From: Strigops habroptila
Lineage: Eukaryota > Chordata > Aves > Psittaciformes > Psittacidae
Direction: 5' to 3'
NCBI RefSeq assembly: GCF_004027225.2
Contig: NC_044288.2
Location: 16,316,744-16,380,743 of the forward strand
DNA length: 64,000 nucleotides
The translations under genes were made by a program, and so were the position numbers. Below the pieces are notes generated by a model, which saw only the letters and a list, made by a program, of their open reading frames with translations, ran no database searches and was not told the origin of the DNA. The first letter of the stretch is position 1. The number at the start of each line of letters is the position of its first letter. Below, in pieces: positions 49,401-57,771 of this stretch.

Positions 49401-52400
49401 ACTTTATTAGTCTCTGACTTCAGTTCAGAATCTGTTTCAGCTCTGCTCTGTCTTTCAGCTCATTAGAACAAACCTGCTGGAAGTGGAGACTTGAACAACG
49501 AGACACAACGGGGCTTGTGCCAGACGTGTAGTTCCTGCCACACGGGAGGGAGGCCTCTGCAGGAAAAACAGCTTTTACCAGGCTGTGAGGAGCCTGGATT
49601 TAGACCAACCTGATTTCTAAGGAGAGGGTACAGCAGAGAACACTCAAGACTGTGTTCTCCTCTGGGAATTGGAGGCACCGAGTCCCTCGGTACCACAGCA
49701 GAGCCCATGGGGACAGGAGGGTGCTGCAGTGATACTCCCACATGGCTCTGTTTCACTTGGATTGCCAGTGGTGTGAGGTGGGCACTGCCACCCTCACTGT
49801 GACACTGCCAGCGCCATCTTCACTATGAGGGTGCTGAGGCGCTGGCACAGGGTGCCCAGAGAAGCTGTGGCTGCCCCATCCCTGGCAGTGTTCAAGGCCA
49901 GGTTGGACACAGGGGCTTGGAGCAACCTGCTCTAGTGGAAGGTGCACCTGCCCATGGCAGGGGGCTGGAACTTGGGTTGGATGAGCTTTAAGGTCTCTTC
50001 CAACCCAAGCCGTCCTGTGATTGTGTGATCTTCTCCATAGCAAGGTGTCCCTCAGGCCATGCCTGGTCCTGAGACAAGTGTCCACTGCCACAATTAATGG
50101 AGAACAGGACAGGGCAGTGGCTGGGTTTCAGTGTCCAAATACGCTTCCCTCTTTCTACCAAAATCAACATCTGATATGGAACATCAACACATGCTGCTAT
50201 TTACCCAGAGTGTGAGTATCTCCAAACACAGGAATAATCAAGCAAAGGAATGTTGCACACCAAAGGGAAGAGGGGCCGTGGATTCCATACAAAAATAGAT
50301 GGCACCATCACCATGGAGTCTTGTCATATGTTCCCCAAAGGCTGGCAGAGCTGATGAATCTGGCAGAAAGAGCCTGCGAGACTTCATGCAGACTCTATGA
50401 GCAAAGGCAGGTACTCTCAAAGCTCACAAAGGATCTACCCAAGGAAAAAGAGTCCCACAGCAGATCAGCAGCATTTTGAGTTAGGTCAAAGAGGTTAGCA
50501 CAGCTACTGGGCCTTTGCTGGGTGACAATCATCTTTCAGACATGGCTTCAGAACATCTTGGAGGTCAAAGAGTCTTTATCAAACAGCCCAATTCACACAA
50601 GAGGCTCACGAGCTAGACGAGGAATTGCTATGCTTGGAGAGAGCATTGCAGAGCACTATTTGAAATACTGCCTATTTGTGAATGACCACCTGTATCCTGG
50701 CATGGGCAACCGATTCCCTGCAGGATTGATCAGTCAGGGCAGCCAGGAGCCACTTTGCTCATTTGTCATGTCTGCGTTTTCAGAGGCACAGTCTGCACAA
50801 AGAAGGTAATCTCTTGTTTCCACAGAGCCAGAGAGATTGTTCTTATTTTGCCTGACCCTTCCCAAAAAAAAAAAAGAGAAGCGTTCCCCAAATCCAGGAT
50901 TATATATAGCAGAGATCAGAAAGCCCCACGTCCAGAAAACTTCCTTCTGATACAGCTCTGAGGATGCCACAGCATAGACATGAGCAAAGAAAGAAAACTT
51001 GGCAAAAAAATCCATGGATGAGCTTGATAATCCAGCATGACTGAAAAATTCCTGGGAGAGGCAGTCTGCCAAAGATCATCAAAAGTGAGAAGCTGGAGGC
51101 TTTCCAGGTGCAGCTGCTACAAGATCTGCTGGTCTGGAAGCAGAACTAGGGACTTGTTCTACAGATACCTGCCAAGAGACTGCCAAGGAAGAAAGCCATC
51201 GAATCAATGATGCCCAAATTGTCCTTGTAGCTTTTGATTCATAAGGAACCATGTCCTAACAGATGCAAGATTAATTGAGAATGTATTGTTCTCTAAAATT
51301 GCTATTGATCTGAGCTTCCCACACCTCTTCTTGAACGCATAACAAGGTCTTACTAGAGCAAGAACAACAGTTGCAAGGTTTGAAATTGAAATTCAACTTG
51401 ATGTACACTGAAGAGCTGAGGCAGTTACAGAAGCCAGACAGTTATTTTTCTGAGATCCCAAGTAAATCACATTTTTGGGTTTGATTTTGCAGAAAACAAC
51501 ACGACAAGAGACTGTGGCACCGGATCTGGAAGCTGATGACTCACAGAAAGAGACTGAACTGAATAAATCTACTCATTCAACTGACTGAACTGTTGTCACT
51601 TATACAGAACCTAATTGGCTCTTTAACGGCCTCTCTGAGCATATCCTTTTCTGTAATATGACCGATTATGCCATCAGAATTTATTGTTTATAGACAAACT
51701 TACACAACAGTCAGGAGCCTAACCTTTTTATAGATGTCTTTTAAGAGACGTTCGCTTCCTCTTTCTCAGATACGTGCACATTCAGATGAATAATTGCAGA
51801 CAATAACAGGTCCTGATCTTTTATGTACTGCAGCAGCTCTTATAGCTGCTGATTTCTTTTTTCCTTATAGGTTTCACAATAAAGGCCAGTGATGCAGCAG
51901 ACATCTGAAGTTAACTTAGCATATTGCAGAGCTAAGGGTTTAACCCCACTGAACTATTACTGCCATATGTTCCAGTTCTTTCAGGGAATTTCCCAATGGG
52001 AAAGAACTCAGACAATGTGAAGAAAAAACATCCAATATCATTTGCCCTACAGCTTCTTACTGTTTATTTCTGGTGCTTTTCCCCTCCTTACATGATAATC
52101 GCCTTATTGTAGAGGAGCATGCTGCAGATGTGGGAGCAAAAGGGACTTGATTTAAGATCTGCAGCTTGAGAGTAAACTGAAATGCTTTTGAAAATGGTGG
52201 AATTACAAAAAGCCGCTTAGGATCCCCAAACACCAGCAAGACAGAGCAAAGCCTCCACAGTCATACACAAAAAACTGATTCTAATAGTTCCCTCTTGTGT
52301 ACCTCACCCAGTTGAGGACGGATTCTCTGGGTTTCCCCCAAGCAGAAGTTCCTGCGCTCACCCAACGCCAGTGTGACAGACACAGACATTTCAATCTTCT

Positions 52401-53106
52401 AGGGTAAGGCTGATGTTTGCAATCAGGGATCAGGGATCTGAGCCTGTATGTCTCAGCGAGGCACTCCCACACTGCACTTCACCTCTACACCCTATGGAAG
52501 TGGGTTAAAAACTCAGGCTTCCGTAATTCAGGATCAGTTTACCTGACACCAGCTGTGCCTGAGCTACTCACAAGCCCATGTTCTGAATCATCTTCTTATC
52601 TATTTGCACATAATACAGAATCATGTTTCTAAGGTTTAGCTGGAAATCAATCAAATAAAAATTATGAAAAAAAGATTTGTAAAGGGATTGAGGAAAGGTT
52701 ACTTTGAAATTACGTTTCAAATTCAGTTCTGAGAGGATTTGGTTATCAAATCCCAGACTCATAACTCACCCTCACGAAGCAAACCATTCATTTCCTAGTC
52801 AAACAGGATTTGATTTATCTCATATGTAAGAAAAGGAACGGCACAATAACCCCTGCACAAAGCCTGACCCAGCACAGACAGTGTGGGGTGCTCGGGATCT
52901 CTCCTGCCACAGCAGGGCCCAGCACAGGCTGTGGCCAGCACAAGGTGATCACTGACCTCTCCATCGCTGTCAGATATAACAATGAACGCATCCACAAAGC
53001 TGCGCTTCTTCTTGGGGTTGGCTGAGTTCCTCTTATCTTCCTCCTCTTCCTCCCCATCCTGGCCTCGAGAGTCCAGGCCCTCTGTGGGCTTCTTCCTCCT
53101 CGGCAT
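19203..53106 (-). CDS. UIMC1: UIMC1 / RAP80, BRCA1-A complex ubiquitin reader (13 coding exons)
   Basis: Nuclear protein that binds Lys63-linked ubiquitin and SUMO at DNA breaks and recruits the BRCA1-A complex through Abraxas. Coding exons in gene order: 52957-53106, 45777-45864, 40612-40736, 39161-40300, 37471-37492, 35710-35752, 33085-33173, 32084-32163, 28698-28881, 23371-23449, 21700-21820, 19911-19974, 19203-19459. Phases close throughout: 2442 nt and 813 residues, against 719 in human. The extra length is mostly in the big fourth exon and the C-terminal third. Seen: MPRRKK start, SUMO-interacting [11 protein letters not shown] (about 40-50), two UIMs (about 81-121), Abraxas-interacting region (about 375-418), two C2HC zinc fingers (Cys608/611, His623, Cys627 and Cys671/674, His686, Cys690) and a conserved C-terminal block ([11 protein letters not shown]) with a basic tail. 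The small exons between 32 and 38 kb are the least certain part. Confidence 0.92.
19911..19974 (-). CDS. UIMC1: UIMC1 64-nt coding exon
   Basis: Acceptor TTGGCAG, donor GCAG|GTGGGA, phase 0 to 1. It encodes [21 protein letters not shown], similar to human EGRLLSFLEQSEHKTSD. Short, but supported by phase on both sides. Confidence 0.82.
21700..21820 (-). CDS. UIMC1: UIMC1 exon with second C2HC zinc finger
   Basis: 121 nt, phase 2 to 0. It encodes [20 protein letters not shown] then DSCLQAARQ, with the Cys-x2-Cys-x11-His-x3-Cys pattern of the human second finger. The donor is AAG|GTGAGG. Confidence 0.94.
23371..23449 (-). CDS. UIMC1: UIMC1 79-nt coding exon
   Basis: Acceptor TTTTTCCTCCAG, donor AA|GTAAGT, phase 1 to 2. 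It encodes [19 protein letters not shown] then PSSLDIDK, matching human VLTRRQKEAKTKSDSG through TSLDIDK. Confidence 0.92.
23450..28697 (-). other. UIMC1 intron, no gene recognised
   Basis: About 5.2 kb of unique-looking sequence. Only short open frames without family features. No repeat family could be named with confidence. Confidence 0.5.
28698..28881 (-). CDS. UIMC1: UIMC1 exon with first C2HC zinc finger
   Basis: 184 nt, phase 0 to 1. It encodes [15 protein letters not shown], repeated AECSPA, then [20 protein letters not shown], the UBZ-like finger (human CPLCDQCFPPTKIERHAMYC). The donor is TCAG|GTCTGC. An 18-bp unit at 28810-28827 is duplicated at 28828-28845, giving the doubled AECSPA. 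Confidence 0.92.
32084..32163 (-). CDS. UIMC1: UIMC1 80-nt coding exon
   Basis: Acceptor TTTTTCTGCAG and donor CAG|GTAAAA, phase 1 to 0. It encodes [20 protein letters not shown] and a few more residues, corresponding to human ETQLSSSETFDLEREVSPG. Confidence 0.85.
33085..33173 (-). CDS. UIMC1: UIMC1 89-nt coding exon
   Basis: Encodes [18 protein letters not shown] then [11 protein letters not shown], clearly homologous to human SVAALTSKRS through SSAEEITVCP. Phase 2 to 1, with a TTGAACAG acceptor (weak tract) and a CCAG|GTAAGA donor. The spare G completes Glu with the next exon (ETQ). Confidence 0.88.
33460..33537 (-). other. UIMC1: Possible alternative UIMC1 cassette exon (78 nt)
   Basis: Flanked by a strong acceptor (TTTCCTTCCCCAG) and a GTG|GTGAGC donor. 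It cannot join the 43-nt and 89-nt exons in phase (TAG stop at once). It is open in phase 1 to 1 as a Lys/Ser-rich peptide ([20 protein letters not shown]...). It could therefore replace that pair between the microexon and the 80-nt exon. No human counterpart is recognised. Confidence 0.35.
35710..35752 (-). CDS. UIMC1: UIMC1 43-nt coding exon
   Basis: Acceptor TCCCTGCAG, donor AGAG|GTGAGG, phase 1 to 2. It encodes [13 protein letters not shown], which aligns with human ETSEEGNSVPASQ just before the SxxxLTxxxSKRS block. The phase of the downstream exon (begins C-ATC) fits only an exon ending with two spare bases, as here. Confidence 0.75.
36290..36870 (-). mobile_element. Probable ancient CR1-type LINE remnant
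   Basis: Within the intron between the 43-nt exon and the microexon. The + strand reads like the antisense of CR1 ORF2 (a diverged version of the GAGGTNAGNCTNACNNGCCNGTA motif at about 36367-36388, then TCCCTTTCTTCTTCTCC). Very degraded, with no usable frame. Identified from memory of avian CR1 only. Confidence 0.4.
37471..37492 (-). CDS. UIMC1: Predicted 22-nt UIMC1 microexon
   Basis: An excellent polypyrimidine tract and CTGTGCAG acceptor precede TCGCACACCGAGGCCAGTGC followed by AG|GTGATT. It encodes SHTEASA plus one base. It supplies exactly the phase shift (0 to 1) needed between the 1140-nt exon and the 43-nt exon, and restores nearly the same residue count as human between the flanking conserved blocks. 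No other candidate found in the 35.8-39.1 kb intron fits. Confidence 0.65.
39161..40300 (-). CDS. UIMC1: UIMC1 coding exon 4 (Abraxas-interacting region)
   Basis: Large 1140-nt exon, phase 0 to 0, acceptor TTTTTCAG and donor CAG|GTAAGA. Mostly low-conservation Ser/Glu-rich sequence (a [11 protein letters not shown] run). Near its end is the highly conserved block starting HYYWGIPFC and continuing with [20 protein letters not shown], the region that binds Abraxas. It ends EPTTSYCQ, as human ends EPTTSHGQ. Confidence 0.95.
40612..40736 (-). CDS. UIMC1: UIMC1 coding exon 3 (tandem ubiquitin-interacting motifs)
   Basis: 125 nt, phase 1 to 0. The first codon completes Gln before [18 protein letters not shown] (UIM1). 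An acidic seven-residue spacer follows, then [14 protein letters not shown] (UIM2). The Ala-x-x-x-Ser cores and the rigid inter-UIM helix length that gives Lys63-chain specificity in mammals are preserved. Confidence 0.96.
40737..44829 (-). other. UIMC1 intron between coding exons 2 and 3 (3' part), no gene
   Basis: Unique-looking sequence with homopolymer runs (G-run near 42162-42171, A-run near 42300-42308). Open frames are short and lack exon signals. A slightly CpG-richer patch lies at 43000-43300. Confidence 0.45.
44830..45320 (-). mobile_element. Degraded CR1-type LINE, ORF2 C-terminal part
   Basis: The - strand at 45114-45317 reads [20 protein letters not shown] then [13 protein letters not shown] and [11 protein letters not shown]. 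This matches the end of CR1/L3 reverse transcriptase ORF2 (LYKxLVRPHLEYCVQFWSPH ... YEERLxxLGL). It lies in the UIMC1 intron between coding exons 2 and 3. The flanking + strand is the typical antisense sequence, with frame breaks. Confidence 0.75.
45777..45864 (-). CDS. UIMC1: UIMC1 coding exon 2 (basic linker)
   Basis: 88 nt, phase 0 to 1, donor GTAGGT. It encodes [16 protein letters not shown] through KRKIA, matching the human EPKEENGLQK through KRKIA segment. The acceptor is a CAGCAG tandem (NAGNAG), so an extra Gln may be included. Confidence 0.92.
46860..47300 (-). mobile_element. Degraded CR1-type LINE, reverse-transcriptase core
   Basis: The - strand around 47160-47225 reads as a decayed FxKALDSMxxKIL, the CR1 RT motif FSKAFDTVSHNIL. 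The neighbouring + strand (GATCATTAATGAGGATGTTA at 47005-47024, then ATTGATCC) is the familiar CR1 antisense text. Broken frames. It has the same orientation as the 44.8-45.3 kb fragment and may be part of the same old insertion. Confidence 0.6.
49822..50035 (+). mobile_element. Young CR1 LINE 3' end (copy 1)
   Basis: Truncated CR1 3' terminus in UIMC1 intron 1, ending in the usual CCAACCCAAG...TGTGATT tail. 119 bp (49826-49944) are identical to 58331-58449. The CR1 family is the dominant avian LINE, and such copies are 5'-truncated. Confidence 0.9.
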
Positions 53107-53114
53107 CCTTCACT
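52957..53114 (-). CDS. UIMC1: UIMC1 first coding exon (start, nuclear signal, SIM)
   Basis: The acceptor TTTCAG precedes eight untranslated bases and the ATG (53104-53106), with a GAG|GTCAGT donor. It encodes 50 residues: a basic MPRRKK start, an acidic run, PKKKRS and the SUMO-interacting core [10 protein letters not shown], as in mammalian RAP80. The donor context matches the human exon boundary after DGE. Confidence 0.95.
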
Positions 53115-56100
53115 CTGAAAGAGAGGGAAGATTAAAAGCCATTTGTTTCCTTCTGATTTAGATTTCCCCTAACGGCCATCCTTTTTTTTTTTTCCTTCTC
53201 TATTTTTAGGCAAAATGCTGCAGGCATTGGAACCTTTATTACAAAGCGTGGTGGATTTAGTGTTACTGGGAGCCACATGTACAAGTCACCACTCATCTAG
53301 TTAAGAATTCTTTATTATAGCTGATTGCTAAAAAGGGGTTTCAGGGGAACAGCAACACAGAAGCCACTCTGAATGCCCTCACTCCAAAGCAATGAGGCTT
53401 TCCTCTTAAAGCTCATCAGCAAACTCTTCCAAAGCATCCCCCCACAGCAGGTCTCCTGCCCTCCAAGACAACCCCGAACGTCCCCTCCTCAGCCCCACAC
53501 CTTCATCATCCTGGTGCAGAACAAACCAGGCTGTGGCAGTGGATCAAGCTGGAATTTGTGTGCCAGCACAAGAAGCCACCACAGCAGAGCCATTTGTCAG
53601 CTTTTATATTCAACAAAACAAGGGGGAAAGGCACGTTCTTCAAAGGATGCTGTTTTGCTCTCAGCACAGCAGCTCGGAGGAAGGCTGCATCAGCACTACA
53701 AAAAAGGAAAATGCAGGCAATGGCAGTAGGCATGTTGGAAGCAAAACAAAAGGTTTATGTTGCAGCCTGGATTTCTCAATGAGCATCAGGCTCCGGAAGT
53801 CCTCTGTGCAGACATGCCCAAACCATTCGTATTAGAGAAGGCACTTGACAAGCAGTGAGGAACCTGCTGAGCGTTATTAGTGCAAACCTGAGTGCTCTAC
53901 GAGCAGCACAATTGAGGGCAGGTGCCCACACAATGCAAGCTAGCACTTCAGTGTCTCCTTTCCTTGCCAGCCCAGACTGTTGGAGAGAGATGCACAGCAA
54001 GTGTTAGCTGCTGTGATCAAAAGGACTCAGACGAGAGGATCAGGAAGAGATCTCGGTGAAGGAGAGCAGCGGGACGGCGCACACAGTTAAACCACCCTTT
54101 CCCTTCTGTGTTTGCTGTTCGCCAAACAACCCGACAACAACATTTGGTGCTTCCTGAACTGTGATGTAGAAGAGACTCACAAAGCAGGCTGAGCACGATC
54201 AGCTCTGCTGAAGTTAGAATTCAACATGTGCAGAGTGGTTAAGCAACAAGCCCCTCGTGTTACACACCAGAGAACAGCAGAGCTGGAAATGCAAGTCAAG
54301 TTGGCTGGTTCCCAGACCAGTGTCCTTCCACAGGATCATTCTGCCTTCCTTCAAGATCACTGAAATAGCTCAAATGTGCTGCTTAGGTCTAAAATAAGAG
54401 TAAGAGAAGATGCAACAAAGACCCTACGTTACCCAATATAGAGCCAAACCCTTCTCTGTAACACCGCAAAATTGCAAACAGCCGCTTCGTTTAGAAATGC
54501 TAATGAAGAAGTTCAGAATCCCCATCAGCGCCAGGAACAGCAGTGCACTGCTCCACCTACAGTCCGAGGCAGCAAGGTGAGGCGGAGAGAGGAATACACG
54601 CGTTCCCTCCCTACTATCTGCAGCCTCCAGAAGCTCTTGTAGCCTCTCTGCCTCCCTTCCTCTGCAAACACATGCACACACATGCCTAGAGACAAAAGAT
54701 GATTATCCTGGTGAGTCATGATCTGCACCGAAGGTTTGCTGAGCCCTCTGAAGACAGAACACTGTACAAATGGCATGCACAGCACCAGAAACGACTGCAA
54801 GGACCACTGCAGTTCACAAACGTTCCTCTGGTTAGGAAAGGGAAATAAAAACAAGCGCTGCTTTTGGAAGAACAATGGCTCTTGCAAAACAAAAGCTGTT
54901 CGGCTCCAGCCGAGCACAACTCGGGTCCTGTAGGAATATCCTCATTACACTTCATCCATTTTTTATCTTTTGCTCCAAATGGTCTCTTTGCCCTCTGCCT
55001 GGAGAGATGAGCCCAGCCTCACCCCCAGCTGCTGAGACCTGCCCCACAGAGGGTGTCTGTGGCAGTGGGGAACACTCCTTTATCAGAAGGAAACCACTTA
55101 CACAGACATTCTGGCACACTGATGGGGAGCAAGGCCTGTGCCTCCGGTGCGTGAGCCCACACAGGCTCACCCTGGTTTTGGAGAGCCAGCCTTTAAACCT
55201 TTTCAGCACCAAAACAAAAGCAACTGCCATGCTGCTTTGTTTTTAAAATCCACACTGGTATCACCAGCTCTCCTCTGACTCTGCGATGCATCTTCTGCTT
55301 GATGCACTGTGCTAAGTAAGAGATCACTGAGAAATATCAGCTGGAGTTATGATGAGTCACCTACCTTCAACATTTAAAGGGAAGGGAGAAAAAAAGAGAG
55401 ATGTAAGAGATGTAACCACACAACTCCCACAACGCTGCTGAAAACGAAGGGACTTGTGGCAAAGAGTCTCTGTAAATGTAACTAAGGAAACAAGACAAAT
55501 AAGAGATCACTTGTAGCTGCGCTAGTCTGAGGCTATGAGTAGGAGAGCGAGATAATAGCTTTTATTAGACAAGCTGGTACAGCTGAGGGAAGAAAACACA
55601 TATCAGAGCACATCTCCCCCCCCCTCAGGTAGGGAAGTTAAGCTGTATTTTGCTTTTAGAACTCTGGGAAAGGACAGTTGCTCGTACCCAAGGTGACGAT
55701 AGCTGCTTTCAGGCTCAGCAAAACCAGACTGAATTATCTAAAACTACCTTTGCAGCTTTGCTCACAGAATCATTTTTCCAGTTATCCAGGTTTTTTCCAA
55801 CTCTGAATTTAAGAGAATGTCTTTGTAAATGCTCTGACAGCAAAGGTGACCTCCTGACAAGGGACTCGCACGTGCCACGCTTCTCCAGTCACATTTTTAG
55901 GGATATCCTTGAAGATCCCCAACTTGTGATTATTTGTCATTTTCCCCTCTCATCTATCATTTTGATGAATCAGAAAGCAATTACCAACAGAATAATTCTA
56001 AATCTTGACACTGCAGCTACAGACCTGCCAAGCTGTGACAGCTTGAAAAATGCTTGAAAATGAAGCCAAAAATGAATGACTCTCATCCCCGGATGAGTTT

Positions 56101-57277
56101 CTGAGCCGTTGGAGACACAGGCTGTCGCTTTGTAAACAACTCCCCCCACCTCAGGAAGAGGAGGCTCCACGCTCAGGCAGGTCAGCACCACACGCCTCAA
56201 TTCAAATATCATCCCCGGACCCCCGGCTTGACCCGTCATGCAGCACCCAGCTGATGCTCTGCATCCAACAGGATATAAGGGCTCAGTGCGCCCGGGGGAG
56301 AGGAATTGTTTACAGGATTTATCCGTTTATAGAGCTGGGTCTTCACAAGAAGGGACACAGGGACTGCGGAGGCCACGCAGGTCCACCTGCAAATGCCACT
56401 GAGCTCTCAGGAGATGCAAACTGCTCGCAGCCCAAGCCAGTCCCCTGCACAGCACCTCTCCCTCCTCCAAGGACAGACCCTGTGTAGCAGGGAGAGAGCA
56501 ACCCCCTCCCCAGCACCCACCTGAGGTCCTCAAGTCCCCAACCCGCTGCCCTGGGGCATGGAGGGCTCTGCAGAGAGGCTGACAAGGACAGCGTCAGGGC
56601 TACCCAACAAGCGTCACCCTGGGGAGGAGGGATGGGGGGTCCCAGGCGGGATGGGGTGATCAGCCATAGGTGGGGTAAACCACAGGGAGCGCGCTGGGGC
56701 TGCCCCAGGAGGGGCAGGGGGACAGGAGAGGCAGGAGCCGGCCACAGGGCCGAGCCTCGGGGATGCCGCAGGGGATGGGGCCAGGGCAGAGCCGGGGGGT
56801 CGGTTTTGGGGTGCCCTCCCCAGGGTACGGCCCCACGAGAGGGGTCCCAGGGTGTCCCCAGAGGAAGAGACACAGTACCAGGGACCCCTCCAGGACAAAG
56901 GACCGAGAGCAGCACCTGAGGGGCATGACACCGGGTGTCCCCTCCAGGGCAGGGCTGGCGCTGAAGCCGGTCCCCAATCACCGGGACGGGGGCCGTGGGC
57001 ATGCCTGGGGGGTCAGCCCCGGAGCACCACCAGGGGAAGGGGCCGGGGAACGGCCCCGGGGAAAGAGACGGCCCCAGGCGGGGAAAGGGGGTCGGCGCCC
57101 GGCCCCGGAAGCCCCGCGGCGGATGGGCCCCGGGCAAGCCCCGAGGCAGCGGGCCCGGCGCGGAGCGGCAGGCCCCGCAGGGCACAGATACTCACCGGGC
57201 CCGGGCCTCCCGCGGGCCGGCGCCCAGCCCTCGCCGGGCCGCCCCACCGCGCCGGCCCCGGTCGGCGGGTCCCTCAC
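53115..57277 (-). other. UIMC1 5' intron (first noncoding exon to first coding exon)
   Basis: About 4.2 kb from the coding-exon acceptor (53115-53120) to the presumed noncoding first exon. GC content rises steeply after 56300 into the promoter CpG island. No separate gene was recognised, and the long frames on both strands at 56.3-57.2 kb follow from GC content. Confidence 0.5.
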
Positions 57278-57771
57278 CCGCGCTCAAGTTGGCGGCGGAG
57301 GCCTCATTGCCCTCACCCAATATGGCGGCGGCGGCTTCGCGGTACGTCACGCGGCCGTGGCGGCGGTGAAGCGGGAGGCGCCATGCCGCTGGCGGGCGGG
57401 CCGCGGGCCCCGGCCCCTTGTCCCGGGGCGCGGCGGGAGGCGCCGGCGCTGCCGCCATTTTCTCCTCCCGGTACCGGGTGCCGCATGCAGGGCGGCGGGC
57501 GCCGGTTCCCGGCACGAGGCCAGCGCGGTGGGGAGGAGCACCTTCAACCCTCCCCCTGCGACACTTTGGTGCCTCAGGAGCCGCCGTCACCGCAGCAACC
57601 GGCTGCTCCGCTGACTCGCCCGCACGGCCGCCGGTCTCCCGCCACCCTGCCCACAACCAACATGGCCGCTGCCGCCTCCATCCGCGCTCTCGCGGGATTC
57701 CGCCCCGCGGTTGCTAAGCGCGGGGGGACGGGCGGTTCTCGCGAGAGCGGCGGGAGGCGGTGGCGGCGGCG
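57278..57771. promoter_or_regulatory. Head-to-head UIMC1/ZNF346 CpG-island promoter
   Basis: CpG-dense interval between divergent genes. A plausible UIMC1 noncoding first exon ends at 57278 on the - strand (GCGG|GTGAGG), with an alternative donor at 57317. YY1-like ATGGCGGC/GCCGCCAT cores occur at about 57322-57330, 57451-57460 and 57659-57669. A CRE-like TACGTCAC is at 57343-57350 and a TCTCGCGAGA palindrome at 57737-57746. An ATG at 57662 opens a frame overlapping the ZNF346 start out of frame. Transcription starts are not visible. Confidence 0.65.
57737..57746. promoter_or_regulatory. TCTCGCGAGA promoter element
   Basis: A perfect 10-bp palindrome 25 bp upstream of the ZNF346 ATG. A related TCTCGCGGGA lies at about 57690-57699. 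This motif is a known element of bidirectional, TATA-less CpG-island promoters (associated with ZBTB33/Kaiso and related factors). Confidence 0.7.

Larger units (their letters stand above)
45865..52956 (-). other. UIMC1 intron 1 of the coding part (7.1 kb), no gene
   Basis: Holds the CR1 pieces at 46.9-47.3 and 49.8-50.0 kb. The rest (48.0-49.8 and 50.0-52.9 kb) is unique-looking AT-richer sequence with scattered short frames, none with splice support or family similarity. Confidence 0.5.

Noticed and set aside
50520-51900. Unique sequence after the CR1 copy, checked for a retroviral or other gene
   Set aside because: No protein motifs, long terminal repeats or splice-supported frames were recognised.
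56343-57656. Long frames on both strands across the UIMC1/ZNF346 promoter
   Set aside because: CpG-island composition. No conserved domain, and neighbouring gene starts explain the region.
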